Shown here piece by piece: positions 30,041-41,337 of a DNA stretch of 64,000 bases (positions within the stretch are counted from its first letter, which is position 1; each line of letters begins with the position of its first letter). The DNA is from Buchnera aphidicola (Cinara piceae) (GTDB taxonomy: Bacteria; Pseudomonadota; Gammaproteobacteria; Enterobacterales; Enterobacteriaceae): assembly GCF_900699035.1 (NCBI RefSeq), contig NZ_LR217739.1, forward strand, positions 248,001-312,000. Direction: 5' to 3'. The notes beneath the pieces are model-generated. The model did no database searches. It saw only the letters and a program-made list of their open reading frames with translations, and was not told where the DNA came from. The position numbers and the translations under genes are program-made.

Positions 30041-32134
30041 TTATTTCAGCTCATTAATATTTTTCATACTTAATCTAATACGGCCTTGTCGATCTACCTC
30101 TAATACTTTTACAGAAATAATTTGATCAATTTTTAAATAATTCACTACTTTATCTACTCTTTTATGTGAAATTTGAGAAATATGAATTAACCCTTCCTTA
30201 CCCAAACCGATAGATACAAAAGCGCCAAAATCAAGAATACGAGTTACTTTTCCTGAATAAATTTTTCCAATTTTAATATCTTCAGTAATTTCTTTAATTC
30301 TACGAATAGCATTTTTAGCTTTTTTTCCAATAGAAGCTGATATTTTTACTATTCCATCATCTTTAATTTCAATAATTGTTCCAGTTTCTTCTGTTAACAT
30401 TCGAATTATAGAACCGCCTTTACCTATTACATCTTTTATCTTTTCAGGATTAATTTTCATTGTATATATCCTAGGAGCAAATTTTGAAATGTCACTTCTA
30501 GGGATTTGTAAAGCAGTTTCCATAATATCTAAGATTTTTAATCTTGCAAATTTTGCTTGATAAAGAGAATCTTTAATAATATTAATTGAAATTCCAGAAA
30601 TTTTTATATCCATTTGTAAAGCAGTAATACCTATTCTACTCCCGGAAACTTTAAAATCCATATCACCTAAATAATCTTCATCCCCTAAAATATCTGATAA
30701 AATTACATAAGAATTATTTTCTTTTATTAAACCCATAGCAATTCCCGCAATTGCGGATTTAATAGGAACACCGGCATCCATTAAAGCTAAAGATGCACCG
30801 CAAACAGAAGCCATTGAAGAAGAACCATTAGATTCTGTAATTTCAGAAACTAAACGAATTGTATAAGGAAATTCTTCAATATTAGGCATTACAGCTAAAA
30901 AACTACGTTTAGCTAATTTACCGTGACCTATTTCTCGTCTTTTAGGCGAACCAACAATACCAATTTCACCCACAGAATATGGAGGGAAGTTATAATGAAA
31001 TAAAAAATTATCAGTTCTATCTCCTAAAAGATCATCTAGATTTTGCGCATCACGAGATGTCCCTAGAGTAGCAGATACTAAAGCCTGAGTTTCACCTCGA
31101 GTAAATAAAGCAGATCCATGAACACGAGGAAGAACACCAGTTCTTACATCAATATATCTAATTGCATTATTTTCTCTACCATCAATTCTTGATTTACCTT
31201 TTAAAATACGTTTACGTACAATATTACGCTCCAATAAATATATATTTTCTTCAATTTTAGCTGAAATTAATGTATTATCATGATTTAATAAATCTAAAAC
31301 TAATTTTTGTTTAATATCACTTAATTTTTTTAATCTCTCTTTCTTTTCTAATATATGATATGCTAAATTAATATCTTTTTTAATTTTTTTAGAAACTAAA
31401 TTATATAATTTTTCATCCAGTCTATAGGAAATTGAATTAATATTAGGAATTTTATTTGCTTTTTTAGAAAATAAATAAATATTATCAATTAATGATTTTT
31501 GATTTTCATGTCCAAATAAAATAGCATTTAAAATTTCTTCTTCAGACAATATATTAGCTTCCGCTTCAACCATAAAAATAGTATCTTTAGTACCTGATAT
31601 AACTAAATCTAAAAAACTTTTTTTAATTATTTCTGTAGAAGGATTTAAAATATATTTATTATTTATGTATCCAACTCGAGCTGCACCTATAGGACCTAAA
31701 AAAGGTAAACCAGATAAACATAAAACAGCAGAAGATCCAATGATAGCAATAATATCAGGATTGATTTGAGGATTTACTGAAATAACTGTTACAATAATTT
31801 GCACTTCATGTAAAAAATCTTTAGAAAATAACGGGCGAATAGGTCTATCAATTAGCCTGGAAATCAAAATCTCATTTTCACTAGGACGACCTTCTCGACG
31901 AAAAAAACCACCCGGGATTCTACCGGCAGCATAAGTACGTTCTTGATAGTTCACAATTAGAGGAAAAAATTTTTGTCCTACTGGTACTGTATTATCACAA
32001 ACAATAGTAACTAAAACAGTTGTATCATCCATACTAGCTAAAACTGCAGCAGTAGCTTGTCGGGCTATAACTCCAGTTTCTAGAATAATAGAATGATCGC
32101 CATATTTAAATTTATGTGTAATTGGTTTTAACAA
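30041..32134 (-). CDS. pnp: Polynucleotide phosphorylase
   Basis: A 3'-5' phosphorolytic exoribonuclease central to mRNA turnover. The protein is 697 residues (E. coli 711). The duplicated RNase PH domains show [20 protein letters not shown] in the first and [10 protein letters not shown] and [15 protein letters not shown] in the second (catalytic Asp region), then a KH domain ([16 protein letters not shown]) and an S1 domain ([20 protein letters not shown]). Since rne is missing from its usual place in this window, PNPase and DeaD may act without the RNase E scaffold, but rne elsewhere cannot be excluded. Confidence 0.98.
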   Translation of the reverse strand: MLKPITHKFKYGDHSIILETGVIARQATAAVLASMDDTTVLVTIVCDNTVPVGQKFFPLIVNYQERTYAAGRIPGGFFRREGRPSENEILISRLIDRPIRPLFSKDFLHEVQIIVTVISVNPQINPDIIAIIGSSAVLCLSGLPFLGPIGAARVGYINNKYILNPSTEIIKKSFLDLVISGTKDTIFMVEAEANILSEEEILNAILFGHENQKSLIDNIYLFSKKANKIPNINSISYRLDEKLYNLVSKKIKKDINLAYHILEKKERLKKLSDIKQKLVLDLLNHDNTLISAKIEENIYLLERNIVRKRILKGKSRIDGRENNAIRYIDVRTGVLPRVHGSALFTRGETQALVSATLGTSRDAQNLDDLLGDRTDNFLFHYNFPPYSVGEIGIVGSPKRREIGHGKLAKRSFLAVMPNIEEFPYTIRLVSEITESNGSSSMASVCGASLALMDAGVPIKSAIAGIAMGLIKENNSYVILSDILGDEDYLGDMDFKVSGSRIGITALQMDIKISGISINIIKDSLYQAKFARLKILDIMETALQIPRSDISKFAPRIYTMKINPEKIKDVIGKGGSIIRMLTEETGTIIEIKDDGIVKISASIGKKAKNAIRRIKEITEDIKIGKIYSGKVTRILDFGAFVSIGLGKEGLIHISQISHKRVDKVVNYLKIDQIISVKVLEVDRQGRIRLSMKNINELK

Positions 32135-32252
32135 AATTAACGTCCTTATAAAAAGTGATTTAAAAAAATACTTATATTTTATTAAAAATAACTTCTTATA
32201 TTAAAAATTTTAAAAAAAATAAACTTATCTTTAATAAATACAAAAATACAAA

Positions 32253-32277
32253 GAAAAGAGCTATAAAAGCCCTTTTC
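32253..32277 (-). terminator. Hairpin between rpsO and pnp
   Basis: On the minus strand GAAAAGGGCT pairs with AGCTCTTTTC (one G-U) over a 5-base loop and is followed by TTTGTATTTTT. In E. coli an attenuating terminator (t1) and an RNase III site lie at this same place, so this is probably its counterpart. It sits about 70 bases after the rpsO stop. Confidence 0.65.
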
Positions 32278-32345
32278 TATATATATAATTATACTCTATT
32301 TACTAATAAATTTTAATGTTATATAATAATAATTATATAATAAGT

Positions 32346-32615
32346 TTAATAACGTAAATCTAAATCTTTAATTAAAAATAAGTAATGTTTGTGTTTTTTA
32401 GATTTTATATAATCTAATAATTTTCTACGACGAGAAACCATATTTAATAATCCTTTACGACCACAATGATCCTCTTTATTAACGGAAAAGTGTTTTTGTA
32501 AGTGATTTATTTTTCTAGTTAATAATGCAATCTGTACAGATGAACTTCCACTATTACTATATAATTTTCCATACCTCATAATTAAATCTTTTATTTCTAA
32601 TTTATTTTTTAACAT
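32346..32615 (-). CDS. rpsO: 30S ribosomal protein S15
   Basis: S15 binds 16S rRNA early in 30S assembly and bridges to the large subunit. The protein is 89 residues, like E. coli. Signature blocks are GSSSVQIALLTRKINHLQKH and DHCGRKGLLNMVSRRRKLLDY, the latter including the rRNA contact residues. It lies between truB and pnp, as in E. coli. Confidence 0.98.
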   Translation of the reverse strand: MLKNKLEIKDLIMRYGKLYSNSGSSSVQIALLTRKINHLQKHFSVNKEDHCGRKGLLNMVSRRRKLLDYIKSKKHKHYLFLIKDLDLRY

Positions 32616-32847
32616 AAATATACCTAATATACTTATTTATTTAATGTAATAAAATTATAATTTTTTATAAAAAATTATAATTAATTAAATAAAATACATT
32701 CTAAATTAAATCATGATATATATATTTTATTTTTTTAATTTCTAAAAATATATGATTTAGTTTTTTAAAAAACTAAATTAAAAGAATCCTAGAAAAAAAA
32801 TACATAAAATACATTTTTTTTAAAAAATTTTTAGTATCTTTTTCAAA

Positions 32848-33615
32848 TTATTTGATTAGTGGATATTTTAAAAAAACTGAACTAATAGGTAATAAAAATG
32901 TATTTAATATATTAAAAAGACAAAATTTATATTCTTGTTGTATATCCATTTTTTTAATTTGATACAAATCAGATAATTTGACTAATTGTGACGAATAATA
33001 AGGACCTACTCTTAAACGACGTAAAAAAATTACATGTGCACCACAATGTAAATTTCTCCCAATATCATACACTAAACTACGAATATATGTTCCTTTAGAA
33101 CATACAACTGTAAATTCCAAAAAACAATCAATAAATTTAATAAACTTTAATTGATAAATAATTAATTTTCTTTTATCACGAGGAATAGTAATACCCAATC
33201 GAGCATATTTATATAATGGTATTCCATGATATTTAATAGCTGAAAACATAGGAGGAACTTGATATATCACACCGATAAAATTTTTTAAAATTTTAATTAA
33301 ATAATTAATGTTTATACATACTGCGCGCGTCTCTAATACTTCTCCAGCTAAATCACCGGTTGTAGTAATTTCTCCTAATTTAGCTATTACATGGTATTTT
33401 TTTACTGAATTAGTTAAATATTTTGAAAATTTTGTTGCATGACCAAATAAAATAGGTAACATTCCAGTAGCTAAAGGATCTAATGAACCCGTATAACCGA
33501 CTTTTTTTGCAAAAAAAATTTTCTTAATTTGTTGTAATATACAATTAGAAGAAACTCCTTTTGGTTTATCTAGTAATAATATTCCAGTATAATCTATACC
33601 ATCTCTATAACCCAT
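32848..33615 (-). CDS. truB: tRNA pseudouridine(55) synthase TruB, lacking the C-terminal domain
   Basis: TruB makes pseudouridine 55 in the T-loop of all elongator tRNAs and also acts as a tRNA chaperone. The catalytic domain is complete: LLLDKPKGVSSN, YTGSLDPLATGMLP with the catalytic Asp46, PMFSAIKYHG, CSKGTYIRSLVYDIG and CGAHVIFLRRLRVGPY. The frame stops after FLKYPLIK at residue 255, where E. coli TruB (314) goes on with a PUA-like RNA-binding domain. Reading past the stop shows no PUA-like sequence. Catalysis may persist with weaker tRNA binding. rpsO follows after about 230 bases. Confidence 0.94.
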   Translation of the reverse strand: MGYRDGIDYTGILLLDKPKGVSSNCILQQIKKIFFAKKVGYTGSLDPLATGMLPILFGHATKFSKYLTNSVKKYHVIAKLGEITTTGDLAGEVLETRAVCININYLIKILKNFIGVIYQVPPMFSAIKYHGIPLYKYARLGITIPRDKRKLIIYQLKFIKFIDCFLEFTVVCSKGTYIRSLVYDIGRNLHCGAHVIFLRRLRVGPYYSSQLVKLSDLYQIKKMDIQQEYKFCLFNILNTFLLPISSVFLKYPLIK

Positions 33616-33657
33616 TTGAAAGCCTATATTCAGATTACTCTACAAATTCATTAGTAA

Positions 33658-34017
33658 TTAACTTAATATACGATTACTAATTAATTTTGAAATAAATATC
33701 CCGTTAATAAAAGAAATATCATGAATAAAATGTAATTTAGGGATAATACGTAAATATACATGTTTATTAAGATGAGAACGAATAAAACCTCCTGCTTTTT
33801 GTAAAATACTTAACATTAATTTAATATAATTTTTATTTTTATATTTTAAAAAAGTAACAAATACTTTCGCATAACTTAAATCTAATGATAATTTTACTTC
33901 AGAAATTGTTATTAATAAATTTATTCGCGGATCTTTTAAATCATGTTGAATAATCAAAGCAATTTCTTTATGTAATGTTCGTTCTAATCTCATTGATCGA
34001 CTAAAATCTTTTAACAT
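33658..34017 (-). CDS. rbfA: Ribosome-binding factor A
   Basis: RbfA binds the 30S subunit and helps 16S rRNA 5'-end maturation. It is a small KH-like protein of 119 residues (E. coli 133). RSMRLERTLHKEIALIIQHD and KDPRINLLITISEVKLSLD match the family, followed by LSYAKVFVTF. The acidic C-terminal tail is shortened. It lies between infB and truB with 42 bases to truB. Confidence 0.95.
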   Translation of the reverse strand: MLKDFSRSMRLERTLHKEIALIIQHDLKDPRINLLITISEVKLSLDLSYAKVFVTFLKYKNKNYIKLMLSILQKAGGFIRSHLNKHVYLRIIPKLHFIHDISFINGIFISKLISNRILS

Positions 34018-34088
34018 ATCATGCCTTATGAATAATGAAAATATTGTTATATAAAAAATGTCATTTTCAATACAATATTATTAATTAT

Positions 34089-36326
34089 TTATTTAAATAA
34101 TTGAAAAACTTCAATCTTATCTCCAATAAGAATATCGTTATAATTTTTTACTCCAATACCACATTCAATTCCATTGCGAACTTCTATAACATCTTCTTTA
34201 AAACGACGTAATGATTCTAATTCTCCTTCATAAATCACAATATTATTTCTCAAAACTCTTATTGGGTTAGTTTTTTTAATAACACCTTCTATAACCATAC
34301 ATCCAGAAACTAATCCAAATTTAGGGGATTTAAATATACTTCTTACTTCCGCTAAACCAATTATTTTTTGTTTATGCGTAGGTATTAATAATCCTGACAT
34401 AATTTTTTTAATATCATTAATTAAATCATATATTATAGAATAATATCGAATTTCTATATTTTCTAATTCTATAATTTTTTTCGCAGAACTATTAGCGCGA
34501 ACATTAAATCCTATTAACATAGATGAAGTAGTAATACTTAAATATACATCAGTTTCTGTAATTGCCCCTACACTTGACATAATAATATTGATTTTAATAA
34601 TTTTATCAGATAATAATTGCAATGAATCTAATAATGCTTCTAAAGAACCTTGAACATCAGCTTTTAAAATAATATTTAAATCTGATATTTTTTTTGTACT
34701 AATTTTAGTAAATAAATTATCTATATCAGTTTTTTTTTGATTTAACAATCTTTTTTCTCTAAATTTTGTTTTTCGATATATAGATACGGCTCTAGCTTTT
34801 TTTTCATCATGAACAACTGTTAATATATCTCCTGTTTGAGGAACACCTGATAAACCTAATACTTCTACAGGAATAGAAGGGCCAGCTAATAGCACGTTAC
34901 TATTCAATTCATTTCTAAGTAATTTTACTTTTCCGTATTCCATACCACATACGATAATATCATTTAAATGTAAGGTGCCTTCTTTAATTAAAACAGTAGC
35001 TATAGGTCCACACTTCACATCTAAAAACGATTCAATTACTACACCCGAAGCCATTCCATTATATATAGATTTTAATTCTAACATTTCAGATTGAAGTAAA
35101 ATTACAGATAATAATTCATCAACTCCAAAACCAGTTTTTGCTGAAACTAATACAAATATATTTTCTCCACCAAATTCTTCAGAAATAATGGAATATTTAA
35201 CTAAATCTTTTTTAATCTTTTCTAAATAAGCCTTTGTTTTATCAATTTTATTAATAGCTACGATAATTGGAATATTAGCATTTTTTGCATGTTGAATTGC
35301 TTCTATTGTTTGAGGCATAACACCATCATCAGCAGCAACCACTAAAACAACGATATCAGTAATTTTTGTTCCTCTAGCTCTCATTGCAGTAAATGCTGCA
35401 TGACCAGGGGTATCTAAAAATGTAATAATTCCATGAGGAGTATTTACATGATACGCACCAATATGTTGTGTAATACCTCCAAACTCTTTTGAAACTACTT
35501 TAGTAGATCTAATGTAATCTAATAAAGATGTTTTTCCGTGATCTACATGACCCATTACAGTAACAATAGGAGGTCTTGTTTCTTGTATTAAATTATTTGA
35601 ATTACGATTTTTCATTAAAGAAATTTCTAATTCATTATCCGGGCGAAAAAGAACTTTATGGCCCATTTCTTCTGCTACTAATTGAGCTGTATCTTTATCT
35701 AATAATTGGTTAATAGACACTGAAAAACCTAAATTTAACAAATTTTGAATAACTTTAGAGCTTTTAACTGACATTTTATTAGACAACTCTAATACAGAAA
35801 TATCATTACTTATGATAACTGGCTTATTAAAAATTTTAGAAGGTTTGTTAAATTTCTGTTGCAGTATAGAATTTTTTATCAAGTGTGATGTATTTTTTTT
35901 TTTATAATTATAAAAATTTTTTTCAGATCTATTTGAAGAAAATATAGTATTTTTTTTATTATTTTTATTAATATTAGAAAATCTATGTAATTTATTATCA
36001 ATATAATTTTTTTTTATTTGTTTAGAATCTCGATTATTATATATATTTTTTTTATTTTCATTTATTAAAATATGAGAATCTATTTTTTTATTTTTTAATG
36101 TATTTTTATTATTTAATGAATTGAATAGAGATGTTTTCTTTTTCATATTTTTTTTAAATATAAAATTAGTATTTTTTTTATTTCTATCTTGTAAAGAATT
36201 ATCTGATGTAACAAATTTAGAATTGACTAAATTTATTGATTTTTTTTTATTATTGAATATTTTTTTTTTCTTATCTTTTATTGGTAATGGATTATTATTG
36301 TTATATTTTACTTTTTTCAATTTCAC
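34089..36326 (-). CDS. infB: Translation initiation factor IF-2, short N-terminus
   Basis: IF-2 is the GTPase that brings initiator tRNA to the 30S subunit. The protein is 745 residues (E. coli 890). The first 160 residues are Lys/Asn-rich low-complexity, then an IF2 N-domain ([20 protein letters not shown]), the G domain with GHVDHGKT at 259-266, [15 protein letters not shown] and NKID, and the C1/C2 domains ([13 protein letters not shown]). The start is GTG at 36326, which gives the most upstream plausible start; a GAGA lies about 13 bases before it. E. coli IF2-2 also starts at an internal GTG. The N-terminal domain I of the long E. coli form is lost. Confidence 0.95.
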   Translation of the reverse strand: MKLKKVKYNNNNPLPIKDKKKKIFNNKKKSINLVNSKFVTSDNSLQDRNKKNTNFIFKKNMKKKTSLFNSLNNKNTLKNKKIDSHILINENKKNIYNNRDSKQIKKNYIDNKLHRFSNINKNNKKNTIFSSNRSEKNFYNYKKKNTSHLIKNSILQQKFNKPSKIFNKPVIISNDISVLELSNKMSVKSSKVIQNLLNLGFSVSINQLLDKDTAQLVAEEMGHKVLFRPDNELEISLMKNRNSNNLIQETRPPIVTVMGHVDHGKTSLLDYIRSTKVVSKEFGGITQHIGAYHVNTPHGIITFLDTPGHAAFTAMRARGTKITDIVVLVVAADDGVMPQTIEAIQHAKNANIPIIVAINKIDKTKAYLEKIKKDLVKYSIISEEFGGENIFVLVSAKTGFGVDELLSVILLQSEMLELKSIYNGMASGVVIESFLDVKCGPIATVLIKEGTLHLNDIIVCGMEYGKVKLLRNELNSNVLLAGPSIPVEVLGLSGVPQTGDILTVVHDEKKARAVSIYRKTKFREKRLLNQKKTDIDNLFTKISTKKISDLNIILKADVQGSLEALLDSLQLLSDKIIKINIIMSSVGAITETDVYLSITTSSMLIGFNVRANSSAKKIIELENIEIRYYSIIYDLINDIKKIMSGLLIPTHKQKIIGLAEVRSIFKSPKFGLVSGCMVIEGVIKKTNPIRVLRNNIVIYEGELESLRRFKEDVIEVRNGIECGIGVKNYNDILIGDKIEVFQLFK

Positions 36327-36667
36327 TGGTAAAATTATCTCTTTTATTTTAAATGTAAATTCAATTAATGATTAATATCATAAAATTTTTATTAAAAATA
36401 ATATATCAAAAAATATACTTAATACATACTATTTTTCATTTAATTATTTAATTAATATAAAAAAATATATTTATTTAAATAAATTGAAATTACTATTTTT
36501 TTAAAAAATTATTTGATATAATCTATATGTTATTTTTTTAATAAAAATAATAATTTTATTAAAAATTTATATATTCTTAATTTAAAAAAATTAATAAACT
36601 TTCTAAAAATAATTTTATTTTTTTAAAAATTTGTTATTATAATCACAATTATATTTTGTATAATCTT
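36327..36667. other. Spacer between nusA and infB
   Basis: About 340 bases, where E. coli has only a couple of dozen between nusA and infB. The extra length probably corresponds to the eroded first part of infB, since IF-2 here lacks that region. No coding trace is readable and stops occur in all frames. Confidence 0.5.
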
Positions 36668-38155
36668 TTATTTATTTTCATTAAACCAACAAATATTACG
36701 AGCTTCCATAATTAATTGACCAGCTTGTATAGACGTTAACATAGAAATATCATGTAAATCATCAATACTTTTTTCAGCTAAATGTTCCAAAGTATATATT
36801 TTTTTTTCTATTAATTTTTGAATTACAGTTTCATTTATATTTTTTAAACAGAATAATTCTGAATTTGAATAATTTTTATAAAATATTTTTACTAATTTTT
36901 CTTGATTATTTTTTAAAATTAAAATTGCTTTTCTTTTTATTTTTAAAATAATATCATGCTTAATCCCTTTAATAGAAGATAGTTTATTAATAGATGCATC
37001 AGCAATTGATTGTATAGAAGAAAAACCTGCATTAAATAATAAAAAGATATCATTTTTTTTCAGTTTTAGTTGATTTTTAAAAATATAAAAAAAATCATTT
37101 TTTTCTAATTTTTTATTTTTTATTAAAGAATCAGAAGTCATGATATTTAATTCCCATCCAGTTAATTGAGAGGCTAAACGAACATTTTGTCCGTTTCTTC
37201 CAATCGCTTGAGCTAAATTACATTCTTTAACAGATATATTCATAATATGATTATGATCATCCAAAAAAATTGATGATACATCAGCAGGAGCCATTGAATT
37301 AATAACAAATTTTTCTGGATTATTGTCCCATAAAATTATATCAATCCTTTCTCCCCCCAATTCATTAGAAACAGCTTGAACTCTAGCCCCTCTAATACCA
37401 ACACAAGCTCCAACGGGATCAATTCTACTATCGTATGTCATAACAGCAATTTTTGATCTTGAACCAGGATCTCGAGCAATATCTTTGATTTCTATTAATT
37501 TTTCTCCAATTTCAGGAACTTCAATACGAAACAATTCAATTAACATATCTGATCGCGATCTACTGATAAAAAGCTGAATTCCTCGAGATTCACAAGAAAT
37601 ATTATATAATATTCCTCTAACTCTATCATTAATTCGAAAATTTTCTCTTGGTAACATATCTTCACGCATAATTATACCTTCAACATTATTACCAACATCT
37701 AAAATAATATAATCTCTATTAATTTTTTTAACAATTCCTATAATAATTCTACCTTTTTTTTTACAAAACTGATTAATTAGAGTTTCCCTTTCAGCTTCTT
37801 TAACTTTTTGTATAATAACTTGTTTAGCGATTTGAGTCGCAATACGATCAAAATTTACAGAATTAAAACAGTCTTCTATATAATCATTCAACTTTATTAT
37901 ACTATTTACAAATCGAGCTGCTTCTAATGTAATTTCTCTTGTTGGGTTAGATACAACATCTACTACTAACCATCTTCTATATGTATTAAAAATACCATTA
38001 CTACGATTTATGCATACTCTAATATTAATATCTTGATTATATTTTTTTTTCGTAGCAATTGCTAAAGCACTTTCTAAAGCTTCAAAAATTTTTTCTCTTG
38101 GGATAGACTTTTCATGTGAAACAGCATCTACTACAGATAATATTTCTTTGTTCAT
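36668..38155 (-). CDS. nusA: Transcription termination/antitermination factor NusA
   Basis: NusA binds RNA polymerase and modulates pausing, termination and antitermination. The 495 residues equal E. coli. The N-terminal polymerase-binding domain ([20 protein letters not shown]) is followed by an S1 domain (about 135-200; [16 protein letters not shown]), KH1 and KH2 ([20 protein letters not shown] and [20 protein letters not shown]), and two C-terminal acidic repeats (HhH-like; [20 protein letters not shown] and [18 protein letters not shown]). rimP, upstream in E. coli, is absent. It begins the nusA-infB-rbfA-truB-rpsO-pnp-deaD run. Confidence 0.98.
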   Translation of the reverse strand: MNKEILSVVDAVSHEKSIPREKIFEALESALAIATKKKYNQDINIRVCINRSNGIFNTYRRWLVVDVVSNPTREITLEAARFVNSIIKLNDYIEDCFNSVNFDRIATQIAKQVIIQKVKEAERETLINQFCKKKGRIIIGIVKKINRDYIILDVGNNVEGIIMREDMLPRENFRINDRVRGILYNISCESRGIQLFISRSRSDMLIELFRIEVPEIGEKLIEIKDIARDPGSRSKIAVMTYDSRIDPVGACVGIRGARVQAVSNELGGERIDIILWDNNPEKFVINSMAPADVSSIFLDDHNHIMNISVKECNLAQAIGRNGQNVRLASQLTGWELNIMTSDSLIKNKKLEKNDFFYIFKNQLKLKKNDIFLLFNAGFSSIQSIADASINKLSSIKGIKHDIILKIKRKAILILKNNQEKLVKIFYKNYSNSELFCLKNINETVIQKLIEKKIYTLEHLAEKSIDDLHDISMLTSIQAGQLIMEARNICWFNENK

Positions 38156-38336
38156 GTCAATTATCCTTAAATTTAAATGGATATATTCAACTAAACAAAT
38201 AATTCAAAGAAAAGAAATTTTGTCAATCAAAATAAAAAATAATACTTTATGCATAAAATTATTTGTTTAAGATACTCAATTTTTTATAATAGATATTTTT
38301 TAATAAAAAATTTTTATCTATTAAAAAATTGTAATA

Positions 38337-38362
38337 AAAAACCCCGAAATTTTTCGGGGTTA
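38337..38362 (-). terminator. Strong terminator downstream of tRNA-Leu(GAG)
   Basis: On the minus strand AACCCCGAA pairs with TTCGGGGTT over a short A/T loop and is followed by at least six T. It lies about 80 bases past the tRNA 3' end and ahead of nusA, so it isolates the secG-leuU unit from the nusA operon. It is one of the few GC-rich stems in the window. Confidence 0.88.
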
Positions 38363-38442
38363 AAATATTAAATTACTATTTTAATAAAAATATATGTAAT
38401 ATAAAAAATACAAAAAAGAAAGAAAAAAAGAAATATAATTTA

Positions 38443-38532
38443 TACCGAAGACGGGAATTGAACCCGTACACTTATTTAAAATTAAGTACTATCTCCTCAA
38501 GATAGCGTGTCTACCAATTTCACCACTTCGGT
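38443..38532 (-). tRNA. tRNA-Leu (GAG)
   Basis: A 90-base class II tRNA. The acceptor ACCGAAG pairs fully with CTTCGGT (A1-U72), discriminator A. The anticodon stem CTATC/GATAG closes loop TTGAGGA (anticodon GAG). The variable arm is long. It follows secG as leuU does in E. coli. Confidence 0.97.
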
Positions 38533-38614
38533 TAAAGTCTTTATATTATTATTATAATATAAATATTTTAAAAAATAAGTAGAAATTATAAAAATAAATA
38601 ATTAATATAAATAA

Positions 38615-38875
38615 TTATATATTTAAACTATATTGAGCCCAATAATTAAATTTACATAACATTAAACTCATTATAAAAAATAAAATTAATAATACTATGA
38701 TTGTATATGTCATAACATAACTTTTCGAATGTTCAGTAAATAATTGAGAAGAATAATCACTAACATTAGAAGATAAATTACTACCAGAACTACATTGAAA
38801 TATAATAAGAGAAATTAATACAAAAGAAATAAAAATAAAAATTATTAATAAAAAAAAATGCATATAAAACACCAT
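38615..38875 (-). CDS. secG: Preprotein translocase subunit SecG
   Basis: SecG is a small membrane subunit that aids SecYEG-dependent protein export. The protein is 86 residues with two hydrophobic segments (about 5-25 and 53-75) joined by a Ser-rich loop. IIFQCSSGSNLSSNVSDYSS aligns to LMLQQGKGADMGASFGAGAS of E. coli, and LFFIMSLML to the second helix. The acidic/Pro-rich E. coli tail is absent, as in other short SecG proteins. A second ATG at 38863 is an equally possible start. tRNA-Leu(GAG) follows. Confidence 0.88.
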   Translation of the reverse strand: MVFYMHFFLLIIFIFISFVLISLIIFQCSSGSNLSSNVSDYSSQLFTEHSKSYVMTYTIIVLLILFFIMSLMLCKFNYWAQYSLNI

Positions 38876-39459
38876 ATATTATTTTAATACTTAATAATAT
38901 CATCAATATAAAATATTTATATAATTAATTATTATGGATTTAAATCTAAAAAATTTTATATATTAAAAAATAGTATATACCAATTAAAATAGTATATAAA
39001 TAATTTTTATCTACTTTTAAAATATTAAAATAATTGTTTTTTATATTTAACTATCATAATGAATATTTTATATATCTATATAAAAATTTAAAAAAATTAT
39101 TATATATCAATATATTCTATTTTAGAGAAAATAAATTCTTTTTTATCACAAAAATATTCATATACTACATATTTATAGAAAATATAAGTATTATCATTTT
39201 ATATATATAAATTTTATTTTTTAATAAACTATATATATTATAATATATTTTATATAAATAAAATTTGTTTTAAAAAAATATATATTTTATAAAAATTATA
39301 TATTTATTAATGATATCTATTTGAAAAAATAGATATCATTAAATTATTTTTAAAAATCATTATAAACAATAATATTAATATTATTATTAAAATATCTAAT
39401 TGATGATAGATATCATTTATTTTTTTATAAAAAAAATTTTGTTATAAAAAAAATTATTA
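38876..39459. other. Spacer where folP and glmM would lie
   Basis: About 580 bases between ftsH and secG. In E. coli the order is ftsH-folP-glmM-secG; both genes are missing and no phosphoglucosamine mutase motif can be read. The spacer holds a perfect 16-base hairpin (39307-39342) and a second partial copy of its stem sequence near 39405. Confidence 0.6.
39307..39342. terminator. Perfect 16-base hairpin downstream of ftsH
   Basis: TTAATGATATCTATTT pairs exactly with its complement over a GAAA loop (plus-strand view). It lies about 120 bases past the ftsH stop. The T tract is weak on either strand, so it may act as an RNA 3'-end stabiliser or terminator. The AATGATATCTAT core recurs inverted about 70 bases nearer ftsH. 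Confidence 0.45.
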
Positions 39460-41292
39460 TTAACGTAAATGCCATCCATCCGGTATACGTACTAATTTTC
39501 TAGACATTAAATCATTAATTTGTAAAGAATCTAATGTTTCATATTTCATTAAAGCATCTTTCATGGCATGTAAAATATCTATATTTTCATTTAAAATTTT
39601 TCTAGCTCTCTCATAATTGATATTAATTAGTAATTTTATTTCCTCATCAATAATTTGAGTCGTTTTATCTGAAATATATTTATTTTTTGTTATAGATTGC
39701 CCTAAAAAAAATTCTTTATCTTCATTTTTATATAATAAAGGCCCCAATTTTTCTGAAAAACCCCATTGTGTAACCATCTTTCTTGCTAATCTGGTAGCTA
39801 CTGCAATATCACTATATGAACCAGTCGTGACTTCAGTTGAACCATAAATCAACTCTTCAGCTAAACGACCACCATATAAAGTAGATATCTTACTTTCTAA
39901 TTTTTTACGACTTAAAAGACACATATCAGATGAAGGTAAAAATAATGTTATTCCTAAAGCATCCCCTCTTGGAATAATTGTAACTTTATGTATAGGATCA
40001 TGTTCAGGAACTAATCTACCCACAATTACATGTCCAGCTTCATGGTATGCTGTATATTCTTTTTGAGATTCTGTTATCATAAGAGATTTTTTCTCAGAAC
40101 CCATTGTAATTTTATCTCTAGATTTTTCAAAATCTGACATAGTAACTGAAGTTTTATTAAAACGAGCTGCTAATAATGCCGCCTCATTAACCAAATTAGC
40201 TAAATCCGCACCTGAAAAACCTGGAGTACTTCGCGCCAGAATAATAGGAATTACATCATTAGAAACAAGAATTTTTCGCATATGAATTTTTAATATTTCT
40301 TCTCTACCTTTTATATCAGGTAAAGAAACTGTAACTTGTCGATCAAATCTACCGGGTCTTAGTAAAGCAGGATCAAGAACATCTGGACGATTAGTAGCCG
40401 CAATTAATATAACACCTTCATTGCCTTCAAATCCATCCATTTCTACTAATATTTGATTTAATGTTTGCTCTTGTTCGCTATGACTATTATTTATATTTAT
40501 ACCTCTTTTTCTTCCAATTGCATCAATTTCATCTATAAAAATAATGCATGGTGCATATTTTCTTGAATTTTCAAACATATCTCTAACTCTAGAAGCACCT
40601 ACACCTACAAACATTTCAACAAAATCGGAACCTGATATTGAAAAAAAAGGAACATTAGCTTCACCAGCAATTGCTTTAGCTAATAATGTTTTACCTGTTC
40701 CAGGAGGACCAACCATTAATATTCCTTTAGGTATTTTTCCTCCAAGTTTTTTAAATCTTTTCGGTTCTTTTAAATAATCAACTACTTCAGAAACATCTTC
40801 TTTTGCTTCCTCGCACCCTGCTATATCTGAAAAAGTAATTTTTCCTTTGTTTTTTAATAACATTTTAGCTTTACTTTTCCCAAACAAAAATATTCCTTTA
40901 CCTCCATTAATATATACTTGATTTATAAAAAAAAATAATATACATGTTGAAAAAAATGAAGGAAGACACGAAATAAAAACAGACAAAATAATATTACGAC
41001 CTTTAGGATGAACTCCGATAATACTAACTTTATGATTCAATAATATATCTAATAGTCTGGAATCATTAATAGGTATATATGTAGTATACTGCGACAGATC
41101 CTTTCTAATTACTATAATTTGTTTTCCATTAATTCTAGCTTCACGAATTTTATTTCTATTAACTTCTATTAAAAAAGTAGAATAATCAACTTCATAATTA
41201 TTTAAATAATAATTATTTATTTTTTGAAATAAAGATATTCCTATAATTAAAATTAAAGTCCATATAATGAAATTTTTAACTGTATTAGTCAA
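39460..41292 (-). CDS. ftsH: ATP-dependent zinc metalloprotease FtsH
   Basis: A membrane-anchored AAA+ protease for quality control of membrane and regulatory proteins. Two transmembrane segments (about 5-25 and 100-120) flank a periplasmic domain ([20 protein letters not shown]). The AAA domain has GPPGTGKT near 195-202 and SRH region [20 protein letters not shown]; the zinc site HEAGH is at 417-421. I choose the TTG at 41292, because GTGGGG lies 7 bases upstream and it aligns with the E. coli start (MAKNLILW against TVKNFIIW). An upstream in-frame TTG at 41331 has no such site. The 610 residues compare with 644 in E. coli; the low-complexity tail is missing. Confidence 0.96.
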   Translation of the reverse strand: MTNTVKNFIIWTLILIIGISLFQKINNYYLNNYEVDYSTFLIEVNRNKIREARINGKQIIVIRKDLSQYTTYIPINDSRLLDILLNHKVSIIGVHPKGRNIILSVFISCLPSFFSTCILFFFINQVYINGGKGIFLFGKSKAKMLLKNKGKITFSDIAGCEEAKEDVSEVVDYLKEPKRFKKLGGKIPKGILMVGPPGTGKTLLAKAIAGEANVPFFSISGSDFVEMFVGVGASRVRDMFENSRKYAPCIIFIDEIDAIGRKRGININNSHSEQEQTLNQILVEMDGFEGNEGVILIAATNRPDVLDPALLRPGRFDRQVTVSLPDIKGREEILKIHMRKILVSNDVIPIILARSTPGFSGADLANLVNEAALLAARFNKTSVTMSDFEKSRDKITMGSEKKSLMITESQKEYTAYHEAGHVIVGRLVPEHDPIHKVTIIPRGDALGITLFLPSSDMCLLSRKKLESKISTLYGGRLAEELIYGSTEVTTGSYSDIAVATRLARKMVTQWGFSEKLGPLLYKNEDKEFFLGQSITKNKYISDKTTQIIDEEIKLLININYERARKILNENIDILHAMKDALMKYETLDSLQINDLMSRKLVRIPDGWHLR

Positions 41293-41337
41293 AAGATAAC
41301 CCCACTTTACACTGATATTAAAACAAAACAAAAAAAA

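Noticed and set aside
36121..36375. An 84-codon Phe/Leu-rich plus-strand frame
   Set aside because: It is the antisense of the Lys/Asn-rich start of infB; hydrophobic runs arise from T-rich complement.
40544..40777. A 77-codon plus-strand frame
   Set aside because: It is the antisense of the conserved ftsH AAA domain.
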